Assembly: GCF_001053095.1 (NCBI RefSeq)
Contig: NZ_CGBP01000018.1
Location: 28,450-92,449 of the forward strand
DNA from: Yersinia similis
GTDB lineage: Bacteria; Pseudomonadota; Gammaproteobacteria; Enterobacterales; Enterobacteriaceae
DNA: 64,000 bases
Direction of reading: 5' to 3'
Program-made: the position numbers and the translations under genes
The notes under the pieces: model-generated
Databases searched by the model: none
What the model was told of the DNA's origin: nothing
Seen by the model: the letters and a program-made list of their open reading frames with translations, nothing else
Shown: piece after piece, positions 18,237 through 27,486 of the stretch
Layout of the letters: the number at the start of each line of letters is the position of its first letter
Position numbering within the stretch: the first letter of the stretch is position 1

Positions 18237-19157
18237 TTAACCTTTAATTCCGCTGCTGGTTACGCCTTGCACGAAGTAGCGTTGAGCCAGGAAGAAAACA
18301 ATGATGGACGGCAGAATGGAGATGCTTGCCATTGCCAGAATTTCGTTCCACGGTGCGCCTTCGGTAACGTCAATTGACATCTTCAAAGCCAACGCTATCG
18401 GGTACTTATCTACGCTATAGACATAAATCAGTGGGCCGATAAAGTCGTTCATTGACCACATGAACTGGAACAGGGCGACAGAGATAATGGCCGGTTTTAA
18501 AATTGGCACTACCACATACCACAACACCTGGAAAGAGTTACAGCCGTCGATTTGTGCTGCTTCTTCCATATCACGCGGGACACCGCGTAAGAACTGGATC
18601 AGCATGAAAACGAAGAACCCTTGTGTGGCGAAGGCCAGTGGCAGATAGAGCGGTAAGTAGCTATTCAGCATGCCCATTTCACGGAACATGATGTATTGCG
18701 GGATCAATAACACGGTACTTGGCAGCAACATGGTGGTGATCAATGTGGTAAACCAGAATTTCTTCCAAGGGATCTCAAAGCGCGCAAAGCCATAGGCGAC
18801 AATGGTGGAAGAGATAATGGTCAGGATCACTTTCGGAATAACATACTTAAAGGTGTTCAGCATGTAATGACCGAAATTATATTCAGTACCGGTTTTCCAG
18901 CCGTTAACGAAACCATCACTTGTTGGGTGCTCTGGCCATAATCCTAAAGTGGTGAAAATTTCATTATTAGGCTTAAATGCTGCCGAGAACATCCACAACA
19001 ACGGATAAAGCATTAACAGACCAACAATAATCAAAACGATATAGCGGAAAGCCGCACTGACTTTAGCTTTGCGTAATGTACGGCTAATTTCCGCATCAGC
19101 AATATCCTGAGCCAGATCTGATTTTTTCTGGTTGGAAGTTTGTTGTACGTCAGTCAT
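18237..19157 (-). CDS. togN: Oligogalacturonide ABC transporter, permease
   Basis: A 306-residue inner-membrane permease of the MalG/CUT1 type. The EAA loop is EEAAQIDGCNSFQVLWYVVVPILKP. Six TM segments are expected. The start at 19157 is chosen because GGAGGAAAA lies just before it and it overlaps togM by 8 bp; an upstream in-frame ATG at 19223 lies deep in togM and has no ribosome site. Confidence 0.92.
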   Translation of the reverse strand: MTDVQQTSNQKKSDLAQDIADAEISRTLRKAKVSAAFRYIVLIIVGLLMLYPLLWMFSAAFKPNNEIFTTLGLWPEHPTSDGFVNGWKTGTEYNFGHYMLNTFKYVIPKVILTIISSTIVAYGFARFEIPWKKFWFTTLITTMLLPSTVLLIPQYIMFREMGMLNSYLPLYLPLAFATQGFFVFMLIQFLRGVPRDMEEAAQIDGCNSFQVLWYVVVPILKPAIISVALFQFMWSMNDFIGPLIYVYSVDKYPIALALKMSIDVTEGAPWNEILAMASISILPSIIVFFLAQRYFVQGVTSSGIKG

Positions 19158-20040
19158 TTTTTCCTCCTTTATCGGCGGAGTAGAAGACCCAATATTTAGA
19201 TGATTTAAATGCAATTGAGGCAAAGAGGGCGACTACCAGGAATAACACCCAGGCCAGTGCAGCACCGTATCCCATATCAAAATATTTAAACGCTGTATCG
19301 TAGATATAGAGTGAGAATAAATAGGTGTAATGGGTTGGTCCACCACCGGTAATGACATAAGGTGCGGTAAATTCTTGGAATGCCTGCGTAGTTTGCATAA
19401 TAAAGTTAAAGAAAATAACCGGCGTAATCAGTGGCACGGTGACTTTCATAAACATTTGCCATTTAGAGGCGCCATCAATCATGGCTGCTTCATATTGTGA
19501 CTGTGGTACGTTTTGCAACGCGGCCAAGAAGATAACCATGGCAGAACCGAACTGCCATACACGCAGTAACGTGACGGATGTCAGTGCTAGTGATGGCTCT
19601 CCCAGCCAGTTGATGGCATCAAACCCAAAGACACCAATAAAACTATTAAGCAAACCATCAATCGCGAATAGCGCACGCCATAATACGGCAATCGCTACGC
19701 TGCTACCAAGGATAGACGGAATATAGAATGCGGTACGGAAGAAACCGATGCCCCGTAATTTAAAGTTCAGTACAAAAGCGATCCCCAGAGCAAAAGCCAA
19801 TTTTAATGGAATAGTCAGAAACACATAAGCGAAAGTCACGCCCATGGATTTCCAGAATAAATCATCTTCCGTCAGCATATAACGATAATTCTCGATCCCG
19901 TTATATACGGGAGGGCTCATTAAGTCATACTCAGTAAAACTGAGAAAGAAAGATGATACAAAGGGGAAAGCCGTGAATATTATCAACCCTATTATATAAG
20001 GTGATATATAGGCTAACCCCAGCATTCTGTTTTCATTCAT
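19150..20040 (-). CDS. togM: Oligogalacturonide ABC transporter, permease
   Basis: A 296-residue inner-membrane permease of the MalF/UgpA type. The EAA loop is YEAAMIDGASKWQMFMKVTVPLITP. It begins MNENRMLGLAYISPYIIGL with a first TM at residues 8-30. It pairs with TogN to form the channel. It is 37 bp downstream of pelW and shares the pelW promoter. Confidence 0.92.
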   Translation of the reverse strand: MNENRMLGLAYISPYIIGLIIFTAFPFVSSFFLSFTEYDLMSPPVYNGIENYRYMLTEDDLFWKSMGVTFAYVFLTIPLKLAFALGIAFVLNFKLRGIGFFRTAFYIPSILGSSVAIAVLWRALFAIDGLLNSFIGVFGFDAINWLGEPSLALTSVTLLRVWQFGSAMVIFLAALQNVPQSQYEAAMIDGASKWQMFMKVTVPLITPVIFFNFIMQTTQAFQEFTAPYVITGGGPTHYTYLFSLYIYDTAFKYFDMGYGAALAWVLFLVVALFASIAFKSSKYWVFYSADKGGKND

Positions 20041-20077
20041 AATGCTACCTATTTTTAATAAAATGAAAGATAAAAAA

Positions 20078-21709
20078 CTACTGATTCAAAAGTGTCGGAT
20101 AAATAAAATCGATGTCATACAGAGTTCGGCTTTCCCCATTTACCCGATAATCTCCATGGATATAACCACCGTTAGTAATAAATTGAGGTATTGCTGCTGA
20201 TTTATCTTGTTTAGCGGCAATCAAGGTTAATAATGCTAATGCAATCGGATTGTCGATACGGAAGTAGCGGTGCTGAGACGATTCCACAAACAGTCCGCGG
20301 TGGTAATGTTGTTTAAATAGGTCATCACCTATTTGCCATGCCAATGCAAACAATGTAGGGCATTGACAATGCTCAGCCAGTTCGACTAAAGCCAGTAGCA
20401 GATAAGGAGAAGCAATAGGGCGTTGGGCGGCCATTAGCGTGGCGCGTCGCTGTGTTTTATTCAGTTCAGCTAACTGCCAGCGGAGTAATAAAACGCCAAT
20501 TAAATCCAGTAACTCTTCATCTTCACTTAACCGCCAGGCACGTACCAGCGGTAACAAATAATCGACGTCTAATGGGAATGGTGAGATAACTGTGCCTTTG
20601 GTGCCATAATAGCCATCACGCGGTAAGACGTAGCCACTCATATCTTGGCCATCGTTCCATAATGGGCGCAATGTATTGCTCTCTATATCATAAGCAAAGC
20701 GATAGTAATTCTTGAGTCCATCAATCACCCACTGCAAGACCTCAGCATCATGCTGCTGGCGCAAGATATCCAGCATGGCTAATGGGTTATCTATCAATAA
20801 TGGGCGCATATCGCGGAACAAAACATTTGCTTCACGAGCAACTTCACCAAACTCTGGGCCGAACTGGCGCTTGGCACGGTCGCCATACCAAGATTGAGTC
20901 TGGTTATCGTCAGCCGGTATTGGCTGGCGTTGCTGTGGTGAACTGAACTGATATACCGGTAAACCTGTTTCAGGGTTACGCGCTAAAACATATTGGCGAT
21001 ACAGATGTTTTCCCCATGCCGCCGCTGCAGCATCACCGGTATATTCAGCATATTTATAGGCTGCGTAAATTAAGTCAGTTCCAGCGTTAACAAAGGTTAG
21101 GCCTTTGGTTTCAGGCAGTTTTGGTAACTCTGCTGGGTTAACCACATCATATCGAGGATGGGCAAAAACCTGTGGGTCACGCTGTTTGCTGTAGTTACCA
21201 TGGCGGCCCAGATCCAGGGTTTGCCAATCTTCTACGTGAGCGTGCCAAAACCCCTGTAAGAAATTAAGGGTTTTTTCCCGATCAATGGTTACCAGTAGGT
21301 CGTAATAGGGCAGATGATGTTTCAGCTCATGTACCTGGTCTTTTGATGCTGGCCCTTCAGTTTTTAGGGTATCCAAATTGAGGAAACGATGCCCACCCCA
21401 GTAAAAAAGCCCACTTTCGTTATGGACACCATGTTGCATAAAATAGCCGCTTTGCACCCGGGCTTGCTGGTGATATTGCGGATCCTGAGTCACCAGGCTG
21501 AGGGCATCCAATGTTCGTAACCAGTTTTGTTGACTGGCGAAGTTAGATATCGGAGTATGGTGGCCGTCTGGGAATTCCCAAACGACAGGTTGATGGGTCA
21601 GTACATCAAAACCATCGGCCAGCAATGGGGATGGATTAAGCTGACTGTGGCCTACAGACTGGACTAAATCAACATAGCCGCGGATAGCGCTGAGCCAGTT
21701 AATCATCAT
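20078..21709 (-). CDS. pelW: Intracellular exopolygalacturonate/pectate disaccharide lyase (PL2)
   Basis: A 543-residue enzyme lacking a signal peptide. It matches the PL2 family (PelW/PaeX-like), with WEFPDGHHTPISNFASQQNWLRTLD, FYWGGHRFLNLDT, KDQVHELKHHLPYYDLL and DPQVFAHPRYDVVNPAELP. PelW removes disaccharides from short oligogalacturonides in the cytoplasm. The start at 21709 has AAAGG about 8 nt upstream; an in-frame ATG at 21754 lies further up. It is the first gene of an operon with togMNAB, so uptake and cleavage are co-expressed. Confidence 0.88.
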   Translation of the reverse strand: MMINWLSAIRGYVDLVQSVGHSQLNPSPLLADGFDVLTHQPVVWEFPDGHHTPISNFASQQNWLRTLDALSLVTQDPQYHQQARVQSGYFMQHGVHNESGLFYWGGHRFLNLDTLKTEGPASKDQVHELKHHLPYYDLLVTIDREKTLNFLQGFWHAHVEDWQTLDLGRHGNYSKQRDPQVFAHPRYDVVNPAELPKLPETKGLTFVNAGTDLIYAAYKYAEYTGDAAAAAWGKHLYRQYVLARNPETGLPVYQFSSPQQRQPIPADDNQTQSWYGDRAKRQFGPEFGEVAREANVLFRDMRPLLIDNPLAMLDILRQQHDAEVLQWVIDGLKNYYRFAYDIESNTLRPLWNDGQDMSGYVLPRDGYYGTKGTVISPFPLDVDYLLPLVRAWRLSEDEELLDLIGVLLLRWQLAELNKTQRRATLMAAQRPIASPYLLLALVELAEHCQCPTLFALAWQIGDDLFKQHYHRGLFVESSQHRYFRIDNPIALALLTLIAAKQDKSAAIPQFITNGGYIHGDYRVNGESRTLYDIDFIYPTLLNQ

Positions 21710-21798
21710 TGTGTCACTGCCTTTAATGTTGCCTGTAAGACCCATCGTAGTCACCCCACCTTCGAAACGTCAGGACGGAACCGGTTTTTGGTTCCTTA

Positions 21799-21822
21799 TA
21801 AATAGAAACATCGTTTCAATCT
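21799..21822 (-). promoter_or_regulatory. KdgR operator of the pelW-togMNAB operon
   Basis: AATAGAAACATCGTTTCAAT at 21801-21820 fits the KdgR consensus and lies about 90 bp before pelW. Confidence 0.8.
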
Positions 21823-21965
21823 ATTATATTTGTATTTACTGGCGAGTCATTGGATGAATAACAAAAGTGTGATCGGAGTCGGAACGTTGTTTTGATTTTT
21901 TATTTTGGTGGTTTTATAAGAAAAAAATAGAAATTTTATTTGTTAACTATTTGATAAATAAATAA

Positions 21966-21994
21966 TAAAAAAAGGCACAACTAAAGTTGTGCCT
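21966..21994 (-). terminator. Terminator of kduD (minus strand)
   Basis: AGGCACAACT and AGTTGTGCCT form a perfect 10-bp stem with a 2-nt centre, preceded on the plus strand by AAAAAAA (T run on the minus strand). It lies 73 bp after kduD; the remainder of the 21823-22066 gap holds nothing else recognisable. Confidence 0.85.
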
Positions 21995-22066
21995 GATGCG
22001 TTTTTGAGTTGAATATCACAATAAGATAGATAAGTCGTGTTAACTCAAATTAGTCGCTATAACGGT

Positions 22067-22828
22067 TTATCGTGCTAACCAACCGCCATCAACGGCGATA
22101 GTATAACCGCTGATATAATCGGATGCTTTAGAGGCCAGGAAAACCACTGGGCCTTTCAGATCATCAGGTAAGCCCCAACGGCCAGCCGGGATACGGTCAA
22201 GGATCTCTTTGCTACGCTCTTCATCTTTGCGCAACTGCTGGGTGTTATTTGTTGCCATATAACCTGGTGCGACAGCGTTGACATTGATGCCGTGCTTTGC
22301 CCATTCGTTAGCTAACAGACGGGTCACGCCCATGACTGCACTTTTCGAGGCGGTATAAGAAGGGACACGAATCCCCCCTTGATAAGACAGCATCGAGGCA
22401 ACGTTAATGATTTTGCCGCCATTACCTTGTTTAATAAACTGTTTAGCAATCGCTTGGGACATAAAGAACACAGACTTGATGTTAACGTTCATCACATCGT
22501 CCCAGTCTTTTTCACTGAAATTAATAGCATCTTCACGGCGGATGATCCCCGCGTTATTGACCAGAATATCAATATGGCCAAATTCAGCGACAGCACGCTC
22601 TAACAGGGAAGGGATGCAATCAATATTGCTCAGATCAGCCGTCAGGCTGAAAAAACGACGGCCCAGTGCAGTAACTTGTTCGATAGTTTCACGTGGCTCG
22701 ACAATATTCACGCCGATGATATCACAACCCGCTTCTGCTAAACCGATCGCCATGCCTTGGCCTAAGCCAGTATCGCAACCAGTCACCAGCGCAACTTTAC
22801 CTTTCAATTCAAAGGAATCTAAAATCAT
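22067..22828 (-). CDS. kduD: 2-deoxy-D-gluconate 3-dehydrogenase (KduD)
   Basis: A 253-residue short-chain dehydrogenase. NAD-binding TGCDTGLGQGMA near residue 17, NNAGI at about 90, catalytic SYTASK (Tyr-x-x-x-Lys) and C-terminal GYTIAVDGGWLAR. KduD reduces 2,5-diketo-3-deoxygluconate to 2-keto-3-deoxygluconate, the KdgR inducer. The start at 22828 gives MILDSFELKGKVALVTG, the family start; the upstream in-frame ATG at 22894 has no support. It lies 90 bp downstream of kduI. Confidence 0.93.
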   Translation of the reverse strand: MILDSFELKGKVALVTGCDTGLGQGMAIGLAEAGCDIIGVNIVEPRETIEQVTALGRRFFSLTADLSNIDCIPSLLERAVAEFGHIDILVNNAGIIRREDAINFSEKDWDDVMNVNIKSVFFMSQAIAKQFIKQGNGGKIINVASMLSYQGGIRVPSYTASKSAVMGVTRLLANEWAKHGINVNAVAPGYMATNNTQQLRKDEERSKEILDRIPAGRWGLPDDLKGPVVFLASKASDYISGYTIAVDGGWLAR

Positions 22829-22918
22829 AGCTAAAATCTCTCTCAAGGCGGTCAATGATGGCCGCGATTTCATTATTGGGGGGAAAGCCGCCAAAAAGGT
22901 GGCTTTGATAGGTGATAC

Positions 22919-23755
22919 TTAACGCAATTCGCTAACAGCTATATGGTCCATATCACCAAAGACTTGGTTTTCACCGACCATGCCCCAGATGAAGGTATAA
23001 CGTTTGGTGCCTACGCCAGAATGGATAGACCAACTTGGTGAAATTACAGCCTGTTCGTTATGAACGAGCAAATGACGTGTTTCCTGAGGCTGTCCCATCA
23101 TATGGAAGACGGCAGTCTCTTCGTCCATATCAAAGTAAAAATAGACTTCCATACGGCGTTCATGGGTATGACACGGCATGGTATTCCACAGACTACCTGG
23201 AGCCAGTTTGGTCAGGCCCATACTCAATTGGCAGGTGGGTAACACGTCAGGCACAATATATTTGTTGATAGTGCGGCGGTTACTGGTGGCATCATCACCT
23301 AAGGTCTGTGGTGCTGCCTCTGCTAGGGTAATTTTTTTATTTGGATAAGTGGTGTGGGCTGGGGCACTGTTGTAGTAGAACTTGGCAGGTTTAGCACTGT
23401 CGATGCTGCTAAATTGTACTTCTTTCGCACCTTTACCTACATACAATGCTTCTTCATTACCAATTTCATAAGTCTGACCATCAACCACTATCAGACCTGG
23501 CCCACCAATATTGATTGCACCTAATTCACGGCGTTCCAGGAAGTAACTGACACCCAGTTGCTTACCCACTTCATTACCGATGCTAACGGCTTTGCTGACC
23601 GGTAAAATGCCACCGACGATAATACGGTCAATGTGGCTATAGGTCATGGTGTAGTCATCTGCCGCGAAAATCTTTTCAATCAGAAATTCACGGCGCAGGC
23701 CAGCGGTGTCGAGTTGCTTAGCGTGATCGCTATGAATACTTTGACGAACTTGCAT
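22919..23755 (-). CDS. kduI: 5-dehydro-4-deoxy-D-glucuronate isomerase (KduI)
   Basis: A 278-residue zinc cupin. It starts [17 protein letters not shown] and shows metal-site motifs [15 protein letters not shown] and [19 protein letters not shown]. KduI isomerises 5-keto-4-deoxyuronate to 2,5-diketo-3-deoxygluconate, the step before KduD. Both genes are read leftward as a unit, and a KdgR box lies 180 bp upstream. Confidence 0.94.
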   Translation of the reverse strand: MQVRQSIHSDHAKQLDTAGLRREFLIEKIFAADDYTMTYSHIDRIIVGGILPVSKAVSIGNEVGKQLGVSYFLERRELGAINIGGPGLIVVDGQTYEIGNEEALYVGKGAKEVQFSSIDSAKPAKFYYNSAPAHTTYPNKKITLAEAAPQTLGDDATSNRRTINKYIVPDVLPTCQLSMGLTKLAPGSLWNTMPCHTHERRMEVYFYFDMDEETAVFHMMGQPQETRHLLVHNEQAVISPSWSIHSGVGTKRYTFIWGMVGENQVFGDMDHIAVSELR

Positions 23756-23933
23756 GTCAGTGCCTCTCTTTTAGAACAGTATCTTGGTGGGAACAACTCA
23801 GGCCAGAAACCAACGATAGGATCAGAAAGTGCGTATGGGGCCATGGTGTTCGCTGACATTTGCACGAGTCTGATTTTTAACCGAGTGTTTCTTGTGATGC
23901 AGAGATGATAGTGTTTGCGGGAAGTTAATTCAA

Positions 23934-23958
23934 TAAAAATGAAATCATGTTTTATTAT
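23934..23958. promoter_or_regulatory. KdgR box between kduI and kdgF
   Basis: AAAATGAAATCATGTTTTAT fits the KdgR consensus with one weaker position. It lies between the divergent kduI and kdgF genes and could control both. The rest of the 338-bp gap shows no gene. Confidence 0.65.
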
Positions 23959-24093
23959 TTTTTGAGGCATGTCATGATTTTTGGATTAATTATGGTCAAC
24001 CTACGGATTTTGCCCGTAGAATGCACTCGATTCAGCGTAAAACTGTGACTACGCTACACCAGAAACTTATTCTGTAAAATGAGAGGCAAGATA

Positions 24094-24426
24094 ATGAAAA
24101 TGTTCTTTATCAATGATGAAACTCCTTGGGAAGAGTTAGGCAATGGCATTAAACGTAAAGTAATGACCTGGAGCGATGAGCTTATGATGGTCTGCGTCCA
24201 CTTTGAAAAAGGGGCCATTGGTGTCGCTCATAAACACGATATCCATGACCAGATTGCTTATGTTGCAGCGGGCAGCTTCGAAGTGGAGATTGAAGGGCAA
24301 AAGCGTATTTTGAAAGCAGGGGATGCGTATCGTGCAGTGAAAAATGAAATGCACGGTGCAGTATCTTTGGAAGACAACAGCATCTTGATTGATACTTTTA
24401 CGCCTAAACGGGATGATTTTCTCTAA
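24094..24426 (+). CDS. kdgF: Unsaturated uronate-linearising cupin KdgF
   Basis: A 110-residue single-domain cupin with metal ligands in HKHDIHDQIAYVAAGSFEVEIEG and DAYRAVKNEMHG. KdgF promotes conversion of 4,5-unsaturated galacturonate into the linear keto form, feeding KduI. The start at 24094 has GAGAGGCAAG upstream; an in-frame ATG at 24079 is less well placed. It is divergent from kduI and convergent with yniC. Confidence 0.9.
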   Translation: MKMFFINDETPWEELGNGIKRKVMTWSDELMMVCVHFEKGAIGVAHKHDIHDQIAYVAAGSFEVEIEGQKRILKAGDAYRAVKNEMHGAVSLEDNSILIDTFTPKRDDFL

Positions 24427-24435
24427 AACATATTC

Positions 24436-24468
24436 GGGCGGCTGAGTCACTGACTCTGGCCGCCCTTT
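24436..24468. terminator. Terminator after kdgF
   Basis: GGGCGGC and GCCGCCC form a 7-bp GC stem with an inner GAGTC/GACTC stem, followed by TTTAT; it separates convergent kdgF and yniC. Confidence 0.85.
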
Positions 24469-24581
24469 ATACCACTGGTGATAGCAATATCCTTTCCACT
24501 ACGTATCGCTATAACGACTATTTTTTACTAAAAATCCGCATTCGCCACTAAAAACTCTTATTTTCATATCATATACGTACA

Positions 24582-25247
24582 CTACGATATGTCGTCTTTG
24601 CGTAATTGCTCTAATGATTCCAATTGAATATCTGCTAATGCCCAGCGTGGGTCTGCACGGTACTCAACTGATGGGATAACAATAGAGCGCATACGCGCCG
24701 CTTTGGTCGCAATCATACCGTTCACTGAATCTTCCAGCGTGACGCATTGTAATGGATCAACATCAAGCTGAGCTGCCGCATTCAGATAAACTTCCGGATG
24801 CGGTTTACTGTAGGGTAGGTATTCAGCAGAAACCAAACAATCGAAGTACTTCTCAACGCCTAACATTGCGAGCACCCGCTCCTGCATATGCCGTGGGGAG
24901 GCTGACGCCAGACCAATTTTCAGCCCTTGTTGGCGGCAAAGCGCTAATGCATATTCAACACCGGGTAAAACAGGCCGAGTGTCTTCGACCAAATCAATTG
25001 CTCTGGCAATAATACGATTGCAAACTTCCTCTTGGCTTGGCCCCTGCCAAGGCATTGTTCGATACCAAAGTTTAACCACTAAATCGATACGCAGGCCAAG
25101 GGTATCTGGCAGTGAATCTCGTGAAGATGTATCCAAGCCCAAGGCGGTGAAAATATCAAGTTCGGCCTGTAGCCATAAAGGCTCAGAGTCAATCAACAAG
25201 CCGTCCATATCAAAAATTGCAGCCTTAATTGGGAGAGGGGTCGCCAT
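24582..25247 (-). CDS. hxpB: Hexitol/2-deoxyglucose-6-phosphate phosphatase (YniC/HxpB)
   Basis: A 221-residue HAD-superfamily sugar phosphatase. Motif I DMDGLLIDSEP (residues 12-22), motif II SASP with cap domain between, Lys in YSKPHPEVY, and motif III/IV LEDSVNGM. E. coli YniC dephosphorylates 2-deoxyglucose-6-phosphate and hexitol phosphates. In E. coli it lies directly beside ydjM, whereas here the pectin cluster separates them. It is the last recognisable chromosomal core gene before the ICE DNA. Confidence 0.9.
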   Translation of the reverse strand: MATPLPIKAAIFDMDGLLIDSEPLWLQAELDIFTALGLDTSSRDSLPDTLGLRIDLVVKLWYRTMPWQGPSQEEVCNRIIARAIDLVEDTRPVLPGVEYALALCRQQGLKIGLASASPRHMQERVLAMLGVEKYFDCLVSAEYLPYSKPHPEVYLNAAAQLDVDPLQCVTLEDSVNGMIATKAARMRSIVIPSVEYRADPRWALADIQLESLEQLRKDDIS

Positions 25248-25463
25248 TTATCGTCACTCCTGTCAGTTTTTAGCTATGAATTGACCACTTTATCATTGGT
25301 TCATACGATTGTGCGGGTCGAACGTGACTCTTTATTGCAGCTTAAGGCGCGATTTATGTTTAGCACAGCATGTACAGTACTCAATAAGATACATATAGTA
25401 AGTTAAGTGGAATGCAACATCACATGACCTAAACTATATAGGTTAATTCAGTGAGGTATATGT
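25248..25463. other. Junction between core chromosome and island
   Basis: Contains the hxpB promoter region and the upstream region of the recombinase fragment. No tRNA, att core or direct repeat marks the boundary, so the left edge of the island was probably lost by deletion. Confidence 0.5.
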
Positions 25464-25464
25464 T

Positions 25465-25662
25465 ATGGCTGACAATCCACAGAGCTTGCCTTGCATACTT
25501 CTGGTTGAAAAATGGCTAGGCCTTCTTTCCGACATTGGACGCGCCAGTGCCACCATCGAAGCGTATCGAAGAGCACTGCACCATTATCTTCGCCATTGCG
25601 CAGAGCAGGAAGTAGAGCCGTCCACCGCCAGTTTTGAAGATATTTCTGTAGTGGATCAGTAA
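25465..25662 (+). pseudogene. Tyrosine recombinase N-terminal fragment cut by IS
   Basis: About 61 native codons encode an N-terminal SAM-like (core-binding) domain: LLVEKWLGLLSDIGRASATIEAYRRALHHYLRHC. The frame then enters the IS at 25647 and stops at 25660. No catalytic domain (R-HxxR-Y) is found after the IS, so the gene is truncated. It resembles XerC/transposon-type recombinases; exact family uncertain. Confidence 0.7.
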
Positions 25663-25718
25663 TACCGGACACCTCAATAGCCTGTTAATTTAATGACAGC
25701 CAATTGAGGTAATTGATA

Positions 25719-26036
25719 ATGACTCAACCTAAACAGACCAAACGCCGTTTTTCTCCTGAATTCAAACTGGAAGCTATTGAGCAGGTCGTTAAGTATCAGC
25801 GGTCAACCATCGAGGTTGCACGCGCTCTGGAGCTGGATCCCAGCCAATTGCGTAAATGGATACGCCAGTACAAAGAAGAAGTCAGCGGGGTGACGCCGGA
25901 CAATCCTGCACTGACACCAGAGCAACGTGAAATCCAGTCGCTCAGAGCGCAGATTAAACGGCTGGAAATGGAAAAAGAAATACTAAAGCAGGCAGCCGTG
26001 TTGATGAGCGAGCTCCCCATCAAATCTTTGCGTTAA
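25719..26036 (+). CDS. IS3-family transposase OrfA
   Basis: A 105-residue protein: helix-turn-helix ([47 protein letters not shown], written here as positions 8-52 only for its key features) and a C-terminal leucine-zipper helix ending [13 protein letters not shown]. It recognises the IS ends. An A-rich stretch near 25972-25980 is a plausible site for -1 frameshifting into OrfB. Confidence 0.88.
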   Translation: MTQPKQTKRRFSPEFKLEAIEQVVKYQRSTIEVARALELDPSQLRKWIRQYKEEVSGVTPDNPALTPEQREIQSLRAQIKRLEMEKEILKQAAVLMSELPIKSLR

Positions 26037-26062
26037 TCACACGGCTGAAAACAAAATGGTCA

Positions 26063-26884
26063 GTGGTCGAATTGTGCCGCCTGCTCAAAATAACGCGCAG
26101 TGTTTACTATGCTTCGCTGAATTTGCGGGTTGATGTAAAACGTCTGCAACTGCGTGCTCAGGTGCGGGAATTGCATCAACAGAGCCGGGGAGCAGCCGGC
26201 AGCAGAGCACTGAGTCTGCTGATGCGTCAGTCGGGTTATAACGTGGGGCGCTGGCTGGCCCGCAGGCTGATGCGGGAATGTGGTCTGGCGAGTCGCCAAC
26301 CCGGAAAACCTCGTTACCGTGGCGAACGGGAGGTGTCACTGGCATCGCCAGACTTACTGAAAAGGCAGTTTAAGCCGTCGGAGCCCAATCGTGTGTGGAG
26401 TGGAGATATCAGCTATATCAAAGTCAATGGTGGCTGGTGCTACCTGGCACTGGTGATTGACCTTTACTCCCGTCGGATAGTGGGCAGTGCCATATCGTCA
26501 TCCCCGGATGCCGAGCTGGTGTGCCGAGCCTTGCGTAATGCACTGGAGACGCGACCAAGGGAAAAGAGGCTGCTGTTTCATTCGGATCAGGGAGGGCAGT
26601 ACAGGAGTAAGAAATACAGGAAGTTACTGTGGAGGAACGGAGTGATGCAGAGTATGAGCCGCAGGGGTAACTGCCTGGATAACTCACCAATGGAAAGAGT
26701 GTTCCGAAGCCTGAAAAGTGAATGGCTGCCTGTAGGGGACTATATGGATGTCCATCATGCGGTACGAGATATCGGTGAATGGATACAAAGTTATTACAAC
26801 ACAGTACGCCCCCATCGGCACAATGGTGGATTACCGCCCTGTGAATACGAAGATCAGTGGAAAAAGGCTACGAAGGTGTCCTGA
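26063..26884 (+). CDS. IS3-family transposase OrfB (DDE integrase)
   Basis: The 273-residue catalytic part: HTH_21-type N-terminus and rve/DDE core with [10 protein letters not shown] (first Asp), [13 protein letters not shown] (second Asp) and [15 protein letters not shown] (Glu). The frame stays open upstream of the GTG at 26063 ([16 protein letters not shown]), so it is probably made mainly as an OrfAB fusion by -1 frameshifting. The catalytic triad is intact, so the element may be active. Confidence 0.9.
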   Translation: MVELCRLLKITRSVYYASLNLRVDVKRLQLRAQVRELHQQSRGAAGSRALSLLMRQSGYNVGRWLARRLMRECGLASRQPGKPRYRGEREVSLASPDLLKRQFKPSEPNRVWSGDISYIKVNGGWCYLALVIDLYSRRIVGSAISSSPDAELVCRALRNALETRPREKRLLFHSDQGGQYRSKKYRKLLWRNGVMQSMSRRGNCLDNSPMERVFRSLKSEWLPVGDYMDVHHAVRDIGEWIQSYYNTVRPHRHNGGLPPCEYEDQWKKATKVS

Positions 26885-26901
26885 TTTTGTGATCCACTAC
26901 A

Positions 26902-27132
26902 CACTAATATCATGTTGAAGGATTAGCCGCTGCCTAATCAACGGATGACTCGTCTTTTACAGACCGACCTCAGTCAAGGTGCCTACGCGGGTCTCATCTG
27001 GATTTAAAGAGCGGGGAGCACAAGCTTCTTGCTGCAAATGAGCCTGTACATTAATTTTTAAAATCCCCTTTTTGGTTGTTTGCTGACCCCATCCCTTCTT
27101 TTCGTCAAGCTCCGTCCGGCACTTATTCATAA
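26902..27132. other. Scar region between IS and transfer genes
   Basis: No intact gene. Short open stretches (for example RMTRLLQTDLSQGAYAGLIWI near 26940-27005) end at stops and match nothing I recognise. Probably the remnant of deleted transfer genes that normally precede the PFL_4709-family gene. Confidence 0.4.
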
Positions 27133-27486
27133 ATTTTAAGGAAGCTATATGCAGATAACACCGCTAGCCAGCACCCTCCATTACTAACATCCGACAGCCA
27201 GGCGGTTTATCTGGATGCGCCAGAAACCCTGCAACAGCAGGCGTTTGGCGAGTTACCGGCAGATCCTCATCAGGCTGAACGGGCAGCGTTGGCGGTGATC
27301 CACTCGCCTGACTGGAAGCGCCGAGAACAGCAAATTATTCGGGCGTATCAGGGGGTTCTTCAGGCATATCGCCTCAAACTGGAAAAATACCCCGCTGTGA
27401 TATTTGACGACCGTTATGTGGTGTACGGGACGGCAGATGTTGCTTTGGCTGAGGCCAAACTGGCTGAATATAAGGGAAGGCAATGA
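27133..27486 (+). pseudogene. ICE protein, PFL_4709 family (TIGR03757), 5' end damaged
   Basis: The open frame encodes ADNTASQHPPLLTSDSQAVYLDAP through QAYRLKLEKYPAVIFDDRYVVYGTADVALAEAKL, the diagnostic C-terminal block of TIGR03757 thioredoxin-like ICE proteins. The only well-placed start (ATG 27149 after AAGGAAG) is in another frame and stops after 12 codons, and no signal peptide is present in the coding frame. A frameshift or deletion has removed the secretion signal; an internal ATG at 27289 gives only 65 residues. It overlaps the next gene by ATGA. Confidence 0.7.

Larger units (their letters stand above)
25647..26901 (+). mobile_element. IS3-family insertion sequence, 1255 bp
   Basis: Terminal inverted repeats start TGTAGTGGATCA on the left (25647) and, as complement, TGATCCACTACA on the right (to 26901). 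Similarity continues inward with an ACACCT motif near 22-27 bp from each end. It carries overlapping orfA and orfB in -1 phase. The flanking triplets (TTC left, CAC right) differ, so there is no target duplication, which suggests an adjacent deletion after insertion. Confidence 0.88.
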
